Shown here piece after piece: positions 15,994-24,177 of a DNA stretch of 36,291 bases. The notes under the pieces were generated by a model. It made no database searches, was not told where the DNA came from, and saw only the letters and a list, made by a program, of their open reading frames with translations. A program made the position numbers and the translations under genes. Each line of letters starts with the position of its first letter. The stretch's first letter is position 1. This DNA comes from Alphaproteobacteria bacterium (lineage in GTDB: Bacteria > Pseudomonadota > Alphaproteobacteria > Rhizobiales > Beijerinckiaceae): NCBI GenBank assembly GCA_016870035.1, contig VGCJ01000013.1, positions 1-36,291 on the forward strand, in the 5' to 3' direction.

Positions 15994-16926
15994 ATGAGCG
16001 GACCATATGATGATGTTTTGCCGACGCCTTACGAAGTGCTCGATAAACGGGCGGCGGGGCTTTTCAATGGCACAGCAAAACTAGATAGGCTTTATGTCGG
16101 TTGCCGCTGGGCTGAAGGTCCGGCCTATTTTCCGGCTGGGCGCTATCTCATCTGGTCGGACATCCCGAATAATCGGATGATGCGTTATGATGAAACTGAT
16201 GGCAGCGTTTCGGAATTTCGTAATCCGTCAAATTACACCAATGGTCATACGGTTGATCGGCAAGGCCGTTTGATTAGCTGCGAACATCGCGGTCGCCGTG
16301 TGTCGCGCACGGAAATTGATGGCACGATCACAACACTTGCGGAAACATTTCATGGCAAACGTTTCAATTCGCCGAATGATGCGGTTGTTAAGACCGACGA
16401 TTCAATTTGGTTCACAGATCCTGCTTACGGCATTGATTGGGATTATGAAGGCCTTCGTTCGCCGATGGAGCAAGACGGTTGCCACGTCTATCGCATTGAC
16501 GGGAAGACGGGTGTAATAACGCGCGTTGCGGATGATTTTGTGCGTCCGAACGGTTTGGCGTTCTCGCCCGATGAGAAGAAACTTTACATCGTCGATACCG
16601 GCGCGACCCATGTCGAAAACGGTCCGCGTTATATCCGTGTCTTTGACGTTGATGGCGATAAGATCAAGAATGGTCGTTTGTTTGCGACATGCACCAACGG
16701 CCTCTTCGACGGGTTGCGCGTTGACGAAGATGGACGGATTTGGACCTCGGCGGGCGATGGCGTTCATGTTTATGATCCCGATGGTACATTGATCGGGAAA
16801 ATTCATGTGCCAGAAGTGGTTGCGAATGTGTGCTTTGGCGGCATCAATCGCAATCGTCTTTATATTTGTGGCACGACTTCGCTCTACGCTTATTATGTGC
16901 TTGTGCGCGGTAACAAGACATTTTGA
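15994..16926 (+). CDS. SMP-30/gluconolactonase family lactonase
   Basis: Six-bladed beta-propeller hydrolase acting on a sugar-acid or other lactone. In the 310 residues the metal ligands of the family can be placed: Glu41 (WAEGPAYF), Asn186 (RPNGLAFSPDE) and Asp239 (NGLFDGLRVDEDG), with Asn128 (NSPNDAVV) in the substrate site. There is no signal peptide, so it is cytoplasmic. The ATG follows GGGGAGGA at an ideal distance. It stands alone, divergent from the 2-hydroxyglutarate-dehydrogenase-like gene with 151 bp between starts, and ends at a strong terminator. The true lactone is not deducible. Confidence 0.88.
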   Translation: MSGPYDDVLPTPYEVLDKRAAGLFNGTAKLDRLYVGCRWAEGPAYFPAGRYLIWSDIPNNRMMRYDETDGSVSEFRNPSNYTNGHTVDRQGRLISCEHRGRRVSRTEIDGTITTLAETFHGKRFNSPNDAVVKTDDSIWFTDPAYGIDWDYEGLRSPMEQDGCHVYRIDGKTGVITRVADDFVRPNGLAFSPDEKKLYIVDTGATHVENGPRYIRVFDVDGDKIKNGRLFATCTNGLFDGLRVDEDGRIWTSAGDGVHVYDPDGTLIGKIHVPEVVANVCFGGINRNRLYICGTTSLYAYYVLVRGNKTF

Positions 16927-16947
16927 GTTTTGAGTGATCGAAAATTT

Positions 16948-16981
16948 AAGGGCGCCCTGTATCTTATCGGGCGCCCTTTTT
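16948..16981. terminator. Bidirectional rho-independent terminator
   Basis: AAGGGCGCCC (16948-16957) pairs perfectly with GGGCGCCCTT (16969-16978) around an 11-nt loop, followed by a T5 run. It ends the lactonase gene and lies directly against the stop of the convergent DUF2892 gene (16983), so it probably serves both. Confidence 0.92.
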
Positions 16982-16982
16982 A

Positions 16983-17198
16983 TTAGGCGTGAATTTTCGT
17001 TCGTCCATTGGTTGTGAGATTGAGAAGCCCATAGAGCGGACAATAGCCGACAATGGCCGTGATGATGGGCACAATGCCGATCCATCCGATCCAATTATAG
17101 TCCATCGGCGGAAAGCCGACGGGAATGGCCCATGCGAGTAGCAGCACGCCAATGATGATGCGCAGGCTCCGGTCAATGATGCCGATATTGGTTTTCAT
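16983..17198 (-). CDS. DUF2892 (YgaP-type) small membrane protein
   Basis: 71 residues matching the YgaP transmembrane domain: MKTNIGIIDRSLRIIIGVLLL, with the conserved N-terminal NxGxxDRxxR, two hydrophobic helices (about 14-30 and 38-55), and GYCPLYGLLNL containing the conserved CPLY cysteine. In E. coli YgaP this domain anchors a rhodanese; here it stands alone, as is common. The start ATG 17198 follows AAGGAAG; a much longer frame to 17351 is rejected for lack of a site and family match. It lies 76 nt downstream of murJ on the same strand. No function beyond the family can be stated. Confidence 0.85.
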   Translation of the reverse strand: MKTNIGIIDRSLRIIIGVLLLAWAIPVGFPPMDYNWIGWIGIVPIITAIVGYCPLYGLLNLTTNGRTKIHA

Positions 17199-17274
17199 AA
17201 TCCGCTTCCTTTTGTTGAACACAGAGGAATGCAATTCATTGTGCATCAAGGCATCAAAGGAGCATTGATTCATA

Positions 17275-18804
17275 TCAACGCATGCTGAGCGGTAGTGGAA
17301 CCGAAAGCAGGCGAGTCGTGATGAACACGACAAGGGCGTAAAGCGCGCCACCGGCGATTGCCAGGGAGAAAAGCGTGAACACGGCTGTCATGGGAAGTGA
17401 TGACGTGATCATCATCGACATGGTTTTGAGTGACGGCGTGGCAAGAGCAAGGGCGAGGCCTGAAAGTCCCATCGCGATGATCAAACGGAAGAGCTTTTGA
17501 TCAGGTGAAAACCATGATTTGCGATAGGCGAGAAGGGACAAGAGACCGCCATTGATCCACGCGCCTATCGCCGTGGCGAAGGCAAGACCTGACGCGCCCC
17601 ATGAGTTATAAAGCGCGAGTTTCAAAATGACATTGACGGCAATACCGATAAAGGCCGCGATCAAAGGCGTTATTGTATCTTGTCGTGCATGAAAACTTGC
17701 AACGAGCGAGCGGATCAACACAACAGGCAGAATTCCAATGCCGTAAGCAGCAAGAACAAGTGCGGAAGCGGTGGCGTCTTCTGCCGTAAAGCGGCCATGC
17801 ATGAAGACGCCGCGAATGATCTCTTCAGGGATCATCAGAAAAGCCACAAAGAAGGGCATCGTCAAAAGAATCGTGAGCGCCATCGTATGATTTTGTGTGG
17901 CATGGGCTTTTGATGGATCATCACGACCCAGATGGCGGCTCATTTCAGGCAATAAAACTGTGCCCGCTGCGATGCCGATCAGGCCTACGGGCAATTGATA
18001 AAGACGATCCGCATAAGAAATCGCCGATACCGCACCAGTCGGTAAAAGCGAAGCAATAATAGTGTCAGCAAAGATTGCGATTTGCACGCCCGCTGATCCG
18101 ATCACCGCAGGTCCGAGCGCTTTCAAAAATGTCTTTAATGCGGGAGATGAGCGCGGTTTTGTGAAGCGCGGCAAAAAATTGGCTTGTTTGGCGTTGATCG
18201 CAACGAGTGAGAGCTGCAAGACACCTGAAATCGCAATGCCCCATGCGGCGGCATGAGCGGCCGAGGGGAAAAGAAAGCTTAACGCGAGTGCGGCGATGAT
18301 CGCGAGATTCAAAAGAACCGGCGCTGCTGCGGCGCTTGCAAATTTCTGATGTGCGTTCAGTGTGCCTGAAATCAAACTCACAACCAAAATGAGCAATAGA
18401 TAAGGAAACGTGATGCGCGTCAGTGTGATAGCCAGCGCGTATTTTTCCGGTTCATCGGAAAAACCTGGCGCGAGCAGATCAATCACAAAATTCATCTGCC
18501 ACAGTGCGAGTGCGGTGAGGATCAGAAGAATAAATGTAAGGCCGGTAAGGATGGTTGACGCCAAAGCACGCGCGGCCGCTTCACCGCGGCTCTCGAGTTC
18601 ACGCGTATAGGCAGGCACAAAGGCTGAATTAAAAGCGCCTTCACCAAAGATCGCGCGAAAATGATTGGGCAGGCGTTGCGCCACGAAATAGGCATCCGCC
18701 ATCAAGCCGGAGCCGAGGATCGAAGCGAGTGTCACATCACGCGCAAAGCCAGTGATGCGGGATAGAAGTGTGAAACCGCTGACGGAAGCAAAAGAGCGGA
18801 TCAT
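17275..18804 (-). CDS. murJ: Lipid II flippase MurJ (MviN)
   Basis: Flips lipid-linked peptidoglycan precursor to the outer face of the inner membrane; normally essential. The 509 residues carry the MOP-superfamily pattern of about fourteen membrane helices. The N-terminus is highly typical (MIRSFASVSGFTLLSRITGFARDVTLASILG), followed by GEGAFNSAFVPAYT and SYADRLYQLPVGLIGIAAGTVLLPEMSRH, which are family hallmarks that include the functionally important arginines near residues 17-22. Its start overlaps the stop of the glycosyltransferase gene as ATGA (18801-18804), so the two are coupled in translation, an uncommon partnership. Confidence 0.96.
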   Translation of the reverse strand: MIRSFASVSGFTLLSRITGFARDVTLASILGSGLMADAYFVAQRLPNHFRAIFGEGAFNSAFVPAYTRELESRGEAAARALASTILTGLTFILLILTALALWQMNFVIDLLAPGFSDEPEKYALAITLTRITFPYLLLILVVSLISGTLNAHQKFASAAAAPVLLNLAIIAALALSFLFPSAAHAAAWGIAISGVLQLSLVAINAKQANFLPRFTKPRSSPALKTFLKALGPAVIGSAGVQIAIFADTIIASLLPTGAVSAISYADRLYQLPVGLIGIAAGTVLLPEMSRHLGRDDPSKAHATQNHTMALTILLTMPFFVAFLMIPEEIIRGVFMHGRFTAEDATASALVLAAYGIGILPVVLIRSLVASFHARQDTITPLIAAFIGIAVNVILKLALYNSWGASGLAFATAIGAWINGGLLSLLAYRKSWFSPDQKLFRLIIAMGLSGLALALATPSLKTMSMMITSSLPMTAVFTLFSLAIAGGALYALVVFITTRLLSVPLPLSMR

Positions 18805-19817
18805 GAGTGTGAAGTCGACCGCGGGGATCGGGGCTTGTCTTTATCTTCACCAAAGCCGATCCGTTGCCCCACGAGATAGAGCGGGCGGCCTTTCACTTCG
18901 GCAAAAATGCGACCGATATATTCGCCAATAATGCCAAGTGAGAGCAATTGTACACCTGCAAAAAAGGTGATTGACACAACGATTGTCGCGTAACCGGGTA
19001 CATCAATGCCGTATAGAAGCGTGCTGATGATAACGGACGCCGCCATCAAAAGCGCAAAGCCCGAGACAAGCGCGCCGATATAGGTCCACACACGCAAAGG
19101 TACAATTGAGAATGACGCGATGCCGTCAAAAGCAAAGCTGATTAATCGTCCAAAGCCGAATTTCGAACTGCCGGTGACGCGATCGGAGACTTCGAAGGGC
19201 ACACCAATCGATTTGAAACCGATCCATGCATAAAGCCCTTTTGAGAACCGCGCGCGTTCGCCCATCAAGCGCAAAGCATTGACCGCTTTTCTGTCAAGCA
19301 AACGGAAATCACCCGCGCCATCGGGCAAAGGCGTTTCACCGAAGCTTGCAAAGAGGTGGTAAAACACCGCTGAGAAAGCGCGTCGCGCCCAACTATCGGT
19401 ATGGCGGTCGATGCGTTGGCCATAAACAGCATCATAGCCTTCGCGCCAGAGTTCTATGAATCTTTCGATCATCTCGGGCGGATGTTGCAAATCGGCATCC
19501 ATGATCACAACCGCATCACCGCGAGCGGCATCAAGACCGGCGGCAATAGCGATTTCTTTGCCGAAATTGCGGCTGAAAGAGACGCAACGAATACGCGCAT
19601 CTTTGACATGCGCCACCACAATATGCGCGAAGGTCTCATCCGATGAGCCATCATCGATAAAAATCAGCTCCCAATCTTTAGACAGACGATCAAGCAGCGG
19701 AATGACACGCTGAAGCAGCGCCTCGAGATTACCCGCTTCGTTGAAAGCGGGGATCACGAGCGTGAGCTCGCAGGGATTTTCGATGGGGCTGAGAGGGGAC
19801 TGTGCTAGGCTCGGCAC
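18801..19817 (-). CDS. Family 2 glycosyltransferase, DPM1/GtrB-like, with two C-terminal membrane helices
   Basis: Probably transfers a sugar from a nucleotide donor to polyprenyl phosphate at the inner membrane. The 338-residue chain has the GT-A domain (LVIPAFNEAGNLEALLQRV, 20-38; IFIDDGSSDETF; DADLQHPPEM with the metal-binding DAD at 107-109) and two strong hydrophobic segments at about 243-265 and 278-303. The region ending GEYIGRIFAEVKGRPLYLV is typical of the GtrB/ArnC/DPM1-like group. Start is GTG 19817 with AAGGAAG at good spacing. It precedes and overlaps murJ, and it faces away from a YdjC/ChbG deacetylase (79 bp between starts); together they suggest envelope glycolipid work. The donor sugar is not deducible. 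Confidence 0.9.
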   Translation of the reverse strand: MPSLAQSPLSPIENPCELTLVIPAFNEAGNLEALLQRVIPLLDRLSKDWELIFIDDGSSDETFAHIVVAHVKDARIRCVSFSRNFGKEIAIAAGLDAARGDAVVIMDADLQHPPEMIERFIELWREGYDAVYGQRIDRHTDSWARRAFSAVFYHLFASFGETPLPDGAGDFRLLDRKAVNALRLMGERARFSKGLYAWIGFKSIGVPFEVSDRVTGSSKFGFGRLISFAFDGIASFSIVPLRVWTYIGALVSGFALLMAASVIISTLLYGIDVPGYATIVVSITFFAGVQLLSLGIIGEYIGRIFAEVKGRPLYLVGQRIGFGEDKDKPRSPRSTSHS

Positions 19818-19896
19818 GTCTTGACTTCCTTGGGGCCGCGTTCCACGCGGGATGCGTTAGATTTTACGCGCTACTCATACAGGTGCCTGCGCTTTG

Positions 19897-20742
19897 ATGC
19901 CACCCGTTCCTTTCATATTGATTGCCGATGATTTCGGACTTTCAAAGGGCGTCAGCGACGCGATTTTGGACCTTTTGGCAAAAAATCGCCTCTCCGGCAC
20001 CGGATCCATGGTGAATCAGCCGGGCTGGGCCGCCCAAGCAGAGGCTTTGAAGCCCTTTCAGAGGTGTTGCGATCTCGGCCTTCATCTGACGCTCACCCTC
20101 GGCCCGCCGCTGGGGCCCTCCCCGACGCTCGCGCCCGGAGGGCAGTTTCTTCCGCTCCCGAAATTGATGGCGAAGTGTTTTTTGAACGGGATCCCGCGCC
20201 GAGAGATTCGCGATGAGATTATGCGCCAGATTGAAAGCTTCAAAGCGGTGACGGGACATTTCCCGGATTTCATCGACGGGCATCAGCATGTCCATGTGTT
20301 GCCCGGAATTTGGCGCGCGCTTTTTGAGGCGTTGGAGACTTTAAAACCGGATCGCAAACCGTGGCTGCGTATGCCTTCTGATCATTTGGGATCAATCGTG
20401 GCGCGCGGTTTGTCAGTTGGCAAAGCGTTGTTTATTTCATTTTTGTCGTCGGACTTTGCCCGCGAAGCAAAGCGCTATGGGTATCGCGTGAATGATACAT
20501 TCTCAGGTGTGCGGTCTTTTGATCCTGAAGCCGATTTCGCGCGCGAATTTCAACGTTTTCTACTCGTGCATGGCAAGCGTCATCTTGTGATGTGTCATCC
20601 GGGTGTGAGCGATGAAACACTTGCTGCACTTGATCCGGTAACCACTGCGCGTGATCAAGAATTTGAATTTTTCAAAAGCGATGAATTTGAAAAAATGCTC
20701 GAGGCCTATTCCATGCGGATTGCACGTTTTGATGAGATTTAA
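19897..20742 (+). CDS. YdjC/ChbG family carbohydrate deacetylase
   Basis: Metal-dependent deacetylase of the YdjC superfamily, which includes ChbG (chitobiose deacetylase) and HpnK of hopanoid clusters. The 281 residues begin PFILIADDFGLSKGVSDAIL, where the Asp-Asp pair (11-12) starts the metal site. Further metal residues are in LGLHLTLTLGPP and DGHQHVHVLPG (His-x-His), and the late MCHPGVSDE motif is also typical. Start is ATG 19897; the TTG at 19894 only adds one residue. Divergent from the glycosyltransferase-murJ pair, so it may act on the same glycolipid. It ends 6 bp from the convergent LysR gene. Confidence 0.88.
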   Translation: MPPVPFILIADDFGLSKGVSDAILDLLAKNRLSGTGSMVNQPGWAAQAEALKPFQRCCDLGLHLTLTLGPPLGPSPTLAPGGQFLPLPKLMAKCFLNGIPRREIRDEIMRQIESFKAVTGHFPDFIDGHQHVHVLPGIWRALFEALETLKPDRKPWLRMPSDHLGSIVARGLSVGKALFISFLSSDFAREAKRYGYRVNDTFSGVRSFDPEADFAREFQRFLLVHGKRHLVMCHPGVSDETLAALDPVTTARDQEFEFFKSDEFEKMLEAYSMRIARFDEI

Positions 20743-20748
20743 AATCTA

Positions 20749-21642
20749 TTACGCGCATTGATCGAGAAGCCATGAGCGGAAGGCTCTTACAGCAGGGCGA
20801 TCTTTCTTTTCTTCCGGATAAACGAGCCAGTAGGCCTGTTCGCTTTCAATCGGTTGATTGATGGGAATTGTAAGAACGCCAGAGGAAAGCTCTTCTTCAA
20901 CAAGAAAGCGCGGCACAATCGCAACGCCTAAGCCTGCAACAGCGGCTTTCGCCACCATCGCGAATTGCTCGAAACCCGGACCTTGAATTGCATCTTTGTG
21001 ATCGAGCCCCTGCGCGTTGAACCACTCAGCCCATGCGCGCGGGCGTGTTGCTTGTTTCAACAAGGGCGCGCGTAAAAGATCTTCAGGCTTTGAAATCTGC
21101 AATCGATCGACAAGCGTGGGGCTCACTACCGGTATGATGGTTTCTCCCATCAACCGATGCAGAACTGCGCCGGGCCAAACGGGATCACCAAAATGAATCG
21201 CAGCATCAAGTGGCTCGCGTGAGAAATCGAAAGGCAAAATCCGCGTTGAGAAATTGATCGTGACTTCCGGATGTTTTTGCGAAAAATCGGGAACACGGGG
21301 AATGAGCCAGCGCGTGCCGAAAGTGGGGAGAATCGCCAGCGCGAGCGTGCCGCCTGCGCCTTTGAAAGCAACTGCATTTAAGGTGGCGGCAGAGAGGCGG
21401 TTTAACGCGTCGCGGACCTCTTCGGCATAGGCAGTGCCTGCGGGTGTCAGGCTGATTCGCTGTCGGACACGCACAAAAAGCGGAACGCCGAGCATCTCCT
21501 CTAATGACGCGACCTGCCGGCTGATCGCGCCTTGGCTCAAATTCAGCTCTTCCGCAGCGCGTGTGAAGCTCACATGGCGGGCGGAAGCCTCAAAAGCCTG
21601 AAGGGCTGAAAGGGAGGGAAGGAGGGAGCGGGGCAAGTTCAT
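20749..21642 (-). CDS. LysR-type regulator (GcvA/GcdR-like)
   Basis: 297 residues with the LysR helix-turn-helix at about 18-60 (LSALQAFEASARHVSFTRAAEELNLS, then QGAISRQVASLEEMLGVPLFVR) and a C-terminal effector domain of the GcvA subgroup (GTLALAILPTFGTRWLIPRV). Divergent from the ALDH7 gene; the 184-bp intergenic region contains a perfect inverted repeat right upstream of this start. In Pseudomonas a LysR protein (GcdR) controls gcdH and its CoA-transferase partner, so by position this is a candidate regulator of the catabolic operon, responsive to glutarate or a related acid. That effector is inference. Confidence 0.9.
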   Translation of the reverse strand: MNLPRSLLPSLSALQAFEASARHVSFTRAAEELNLSQGAISRQVASLEEMLGVPLFVRVRQRISLTPAGTAYAEEVRDALNRLSAATLNAVAFKGAGGTLALAILPTFGTRWLIPRVPDFSQKHPEVTINFSTRILPFDFSREPLDAAIHFGDPVWPGAVLHRLMGETIIPVVSPTLVDRLQISKPEDLLRAPLLKQATRPRAWAEWFNAQGLDHKDAIQGPGFEQFAMVAKAAVAGLGVAIVPRFLVEEELSSGVLTIPINQPIESEQAYWLVYPEEKKDRPAVRAFRSWLLDQCA

Positions 21643-21648
21643 GATTAA

Positions 21649-21678
21649 AACTCATGATATCTTTCGAAATCATGAGTT
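21649..21678. promoter_or_regulatory. Putative LysR operator (10-bp perfect inverted repeat)
   Basis: AACTCATGAT (21649-21658) and ATCATGAGTT (21669-21678) are perfect inverted arms 10 bp apart, embedded in the LysR/ALDH divergent intergenic DNA only 7 bp from the LysR start. It contains the T-N11-A geometry of LysR sites (ATGAT ... ATCAT). Position over the regulator's own start region suggests autorepression; activation of the ALDH operon 150 bp away would need promoter contacts further right. Confidence 0.6.
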
Positions 21679-21826
21679 GCAAGCGGCAATTTTATTGAAC
21701 ATCATGCAAAAAACGGGGGAAATGATCTCGGCACATCCCTCTCTGGCCGCGAAGCGTCGCGGACGATAGTGTGAGTCCCGTTTCAACAGCGCGAAACAGC
21801 GCCGCCTATCAATTCAGGATCCTGAC

Positions 21827-23347
21827 ATGTCTATGTCTGCCTCTGCCGAAGCCCTTGAAATCCTCAACCGCCTCGGCGTGCCGCAATCGGCCTTTGCCAA
21901 GGGCGGGCTTGCTGCGCGTTCGCCGATCACGGGCGAAGTGATCACCGAGTTGAAAGAGCATAAGGCGTCGGACGCGACTGATGCTGTCGGCCGCGCTGAC
22001 AAAGCCTTCCGCAAATGGCGCCTTGTGCCAGCGCCGCGTCGTGGCGAATTCGTGCGCCTGCTCGGCGAAGAATTGCGAACTGCTAAAAATGATCTCGGTC
22101 GTTTGGTGACGCTCGAAGTCGGCAAAATCACATCCGAAGGTTTGGGCGAAGTGCAGGAGATGATCGACATTTGCGACTACGCAGTCGGTCTCTCACGTCA
22201 ATTATTCGGCTTGACGATTGCGACCGAGCGTCCGTCGCATCGCATGATGGAAACATGGCATCCGCTTGGCGTGTGCGGCGTCATCTCGGCTTTCAACTTC
22301 CCCGTTGCTGTCTGGTCGTGGAACGCCGCGCTCGCGCTTGTGTGCGGTGACAGTGTTGTGTGGAAGCCTTCAGAGAAGTCGCTCCTCACAGCGCTTGCGA
22401 CGCAAGCGATTTTCTATCGCGCGGCAAAGAAATTCGGTGGCGTGCCGGATGGTTTGCTCGAAGTGTTAATCGGCGGTCGTGATGTCGGCGCAGCACTTGT
22501 TGCTGATCATCGCGTGCCGGTGCTGTCCGCAACAGGTTCAACCGCAATGGGCAAACAGGTTGGCCCGAAATTGGCCGAGCGTTTTGCTCGCGCCATTCTC
22601 GAACTTGGCGGCAACAATGCTGCGATCATCGCACCCTCTGCCGATCTTGATCTTGCGCTGCGCGGCATTGCATTCGCGGCGATGGGCACAGCCGGCCAGC
22701 GTTGCACAACACTTCGCCGTTTGATCGTGCATGAAAGCATTTATGAAAACCTCGTTGCGAAGCTCCGTTCTGTTTACGGCAGCGTCAAAGTCGGCGATCC
22801 GCGTGAAGCGGGCGTGCTTGTCGGTCCGCTGATCGACAAGCAAGCCTTCGACAATATGGAAAAATCACTCGCCGAGGCAAAAGCGCTTGGCGCTGAGATC
22901 ACGGGCGGCGCACGCGTGTCCGTCGGCGGTCATAATGATGCCTATTACGCAGCACCCGCGCTTGTTGAAATGCCGAGCCACACGGGGCCGGTGCTCCGCG
23001 AGACTTTCGCACCCATCCTTTATGTGATGACCTACGAGAATTTCGAAGATGCGATTGCGATGCAGAATGCTGTGTCGGCCGGTCTTTCTTCTTCGCTCTT
23101 CTCGCTCGATATGCGCGAGGCGGAACTCTTCGTTTCCGACGTGGGTTCCGATTGCGGTATTGCGAATGTCAATATAGGTCCGTCAGGCGCGGAAATCGGC
23201 GGTGCATTCGGTGGCGAGAAGGAAACAGGCGGCGGTCGCGAAGCGGGCTCCGATGCGTGGAAAGCCTACATGCGCCGCGCCACCAATACGATCAATTATG
23301 GCACAACGCTTCCGCTCGCACAGGGCGTAAGCTTTGATATCGGATAA
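21827..23347 (+). CDS. ALDH7-family aldehyde dehydrogenase (alpha-aminoadipate-semialdehyde type)
   Basis: NAD(P)-dependent oxidation of alpha-aminoadipate semialdehyde (in equilibrium with piperideine-6-carboxylate) to 2-aminoadipate in lysine catabolism is the family's usual role. The 506 residues carry the catalytic Cys293 (GTAGQRCTTLRR) and Glu259 (ILELGGNNA), the Rossmann-fold WKPSEKS, and near the C-terminus EKETGGGREAGSDAWKAYMR, which is characteristic of ALDH7 (antiquitin). Start ATG 21827 follows AGGATC. First gene of the presumed operon, with the DapB-like gene 4 nt after its stop and gcdH next. Betaine-aldehyde activity has been reported for relatives, but context favours lysine. 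Confidence 0.9.
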   Translation: MSMSASAEALEILNRLGVPQSAFAKGGLAARSPITGEVITELKEHKASDATDAVGRADKAFRKWRLVPAPRRGEFVRLLGEELRTAKNDLGRLVTLEVGKITSEGLGEVQEMIDICDYAVGLSRQLFGLTIATERPSHRMMETWHPLGVCGVISAFNFPVAVWSWNAALALVCGDSVVWKPSEKSLLTALATQAIFYRAAKKFGGVPDGLLEVLIGGRDVGAALVADHRVPVLSATGSTAMGKQVGPKLAERFARAILELGGNNAAIIAPSADLDLALRGIAFAAMGTAGQRCTTLRRLIVHESIYENLVAKLRSVYGSVKVGDPREAGVLVGPLIDKQAFDNMEKSLAEAKALGAEITGGARVSVGGHNDAYYAAPALVEMPSHTGPVLRETFAPILYVMTYENFEDAIAMQNAVSAGLSSSLFSLDMREAELFVSDVGSDCGIANVNIGPSGAEIGGAFGGEKETGGGREAGSDAWKAYMRRATNTINYGTTLPLAQGVSFDIG

Positions 23348-23351
23348 ACCT

Positions 23352-24149
23352 ATGACACTTCGCATTATCGTTGCAGGCGCAACAGGCTGGACAGGCAGTG
23401 CGGTTGCCAAAGGCGTTCTCGACGCTGAGGATATGACGCTTGTCGGCGCTGTGGCGCGTAGCGCGGCCGGACAGGATATCGGCACAGTGCTCGGCCGTGA
23501 CGCGGTCGGCGTAAAAGTCTCTGAAACGCTTGAAGACGCGTTGAAAGAGACATGCGATATTCTGATCGATTACACCAAGCCGCATGTTGTCAAAGGTCAC
23601 GCCATCACAGCGTTGAACAATGGCGGGCATGTTGTCATCGGCACATCGGGCCTCACAGCTGATGATTTTACCGAGATCGAAAAGCTCGCACTTGTAAAGG
23701 GCTTGAGCGTCTTCGCCTCCGGCAATTATTCGATCACGGCGGCGTTGATGACGCGCTTTGCCTTGATGGCGGCAAAACATGTCGCTGATGTCGAAGTGAT
23801 TGATTATGCCTCTGCCAAAAAGCCGGATACACCGTCAGGCACGGGCCGCGAATTGGCCGAAAGGTTATCTGCCATTCGCAAACCGTCAAACGCGAAGCCG
23901 GTGAACGAGTTGAGCGGTGCAAAAGAAACACGCGGCGCGACCATTGGCGCAGTGCAGGTCCATTCGGTGCGTATGCTCGGCTATCTCTTGTCTTGCGAAG
24001 CCGTGTTCGGCGCGCCGGATGAGCGGCTTGTCATTCGCCACGATGCTGGTACGTCTGCCGCACCCTATGTGGCAGGCACACTCCACGCCGCGCGTCATGT
24101 GCGCGATGTGAAGGGCTTACGTCGCGGCCTTGATCAATTGCTCGATTAG
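23352..24149 (+). CDS. DapB-like (dihydrodipicolinate reductase family) protein lacking the catalytic histidines
   Basis: 265 residues, with a Rossmann N-terminus (IIVAGATGWTGSAVAKGVL, 5-23), the middle segments LIDYTKPH and IGTSGLT, and a DapB-type C-terminal domain (SGNYSITAALMTRFA; KPDTPSGTG 157-165; RHDAGTSAAPYVAGTL). In true DapB the loop reads E-A-H-H-R-H-K-V-D-A-P-S-G-T; here it is DYASAKKPDTPSGT, so both histidines are Ala153-Ser154 while the Lys (157) and PSGT remain. Start ATG 23352 lies 4 nt after the ALDH7 stop (an in-frame TTG at 23334 is rejected). It sits in a lysine-degrading, not lysine-making, context, so a different cyclic-imine or amino-acid substrate is possible. The function is unknown. 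Confidence 0.85.
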   Translation: MTLRIIVAGATGWTGSAVAKGVLDAEDMTLVGAVARSAAGQDIGTVLGRDAVGVKVSETLEDALKETCDILIDYTKPHVVKGHAITALNNGGHVVIGTSGLTADDFTEIEKLALVKGLSVFASGNYSITAALMTRFALMAAKHVADVEVIDYASAKKPDTPSGTGRELAERLSAIRKPSNAKPVNELSGAKETRGATIGAVQVHSVRMLGYLLSCEAVFGAPDERLVIRHDAGTSAAPYVAGTLHAARHVRDVKGLRRGLDQLLD

Positions 24150-24177
24150 AATTTTCGGTTAACGTGGGAGTATCATC

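Noticed and set aside
17199-17351. N-terminal extension of the DUF2892 protein to 122 residues
   Set aside because: The family begins at MKTNIG, which has its own AAGGAAG; the extension runs into the murJ 3' end.
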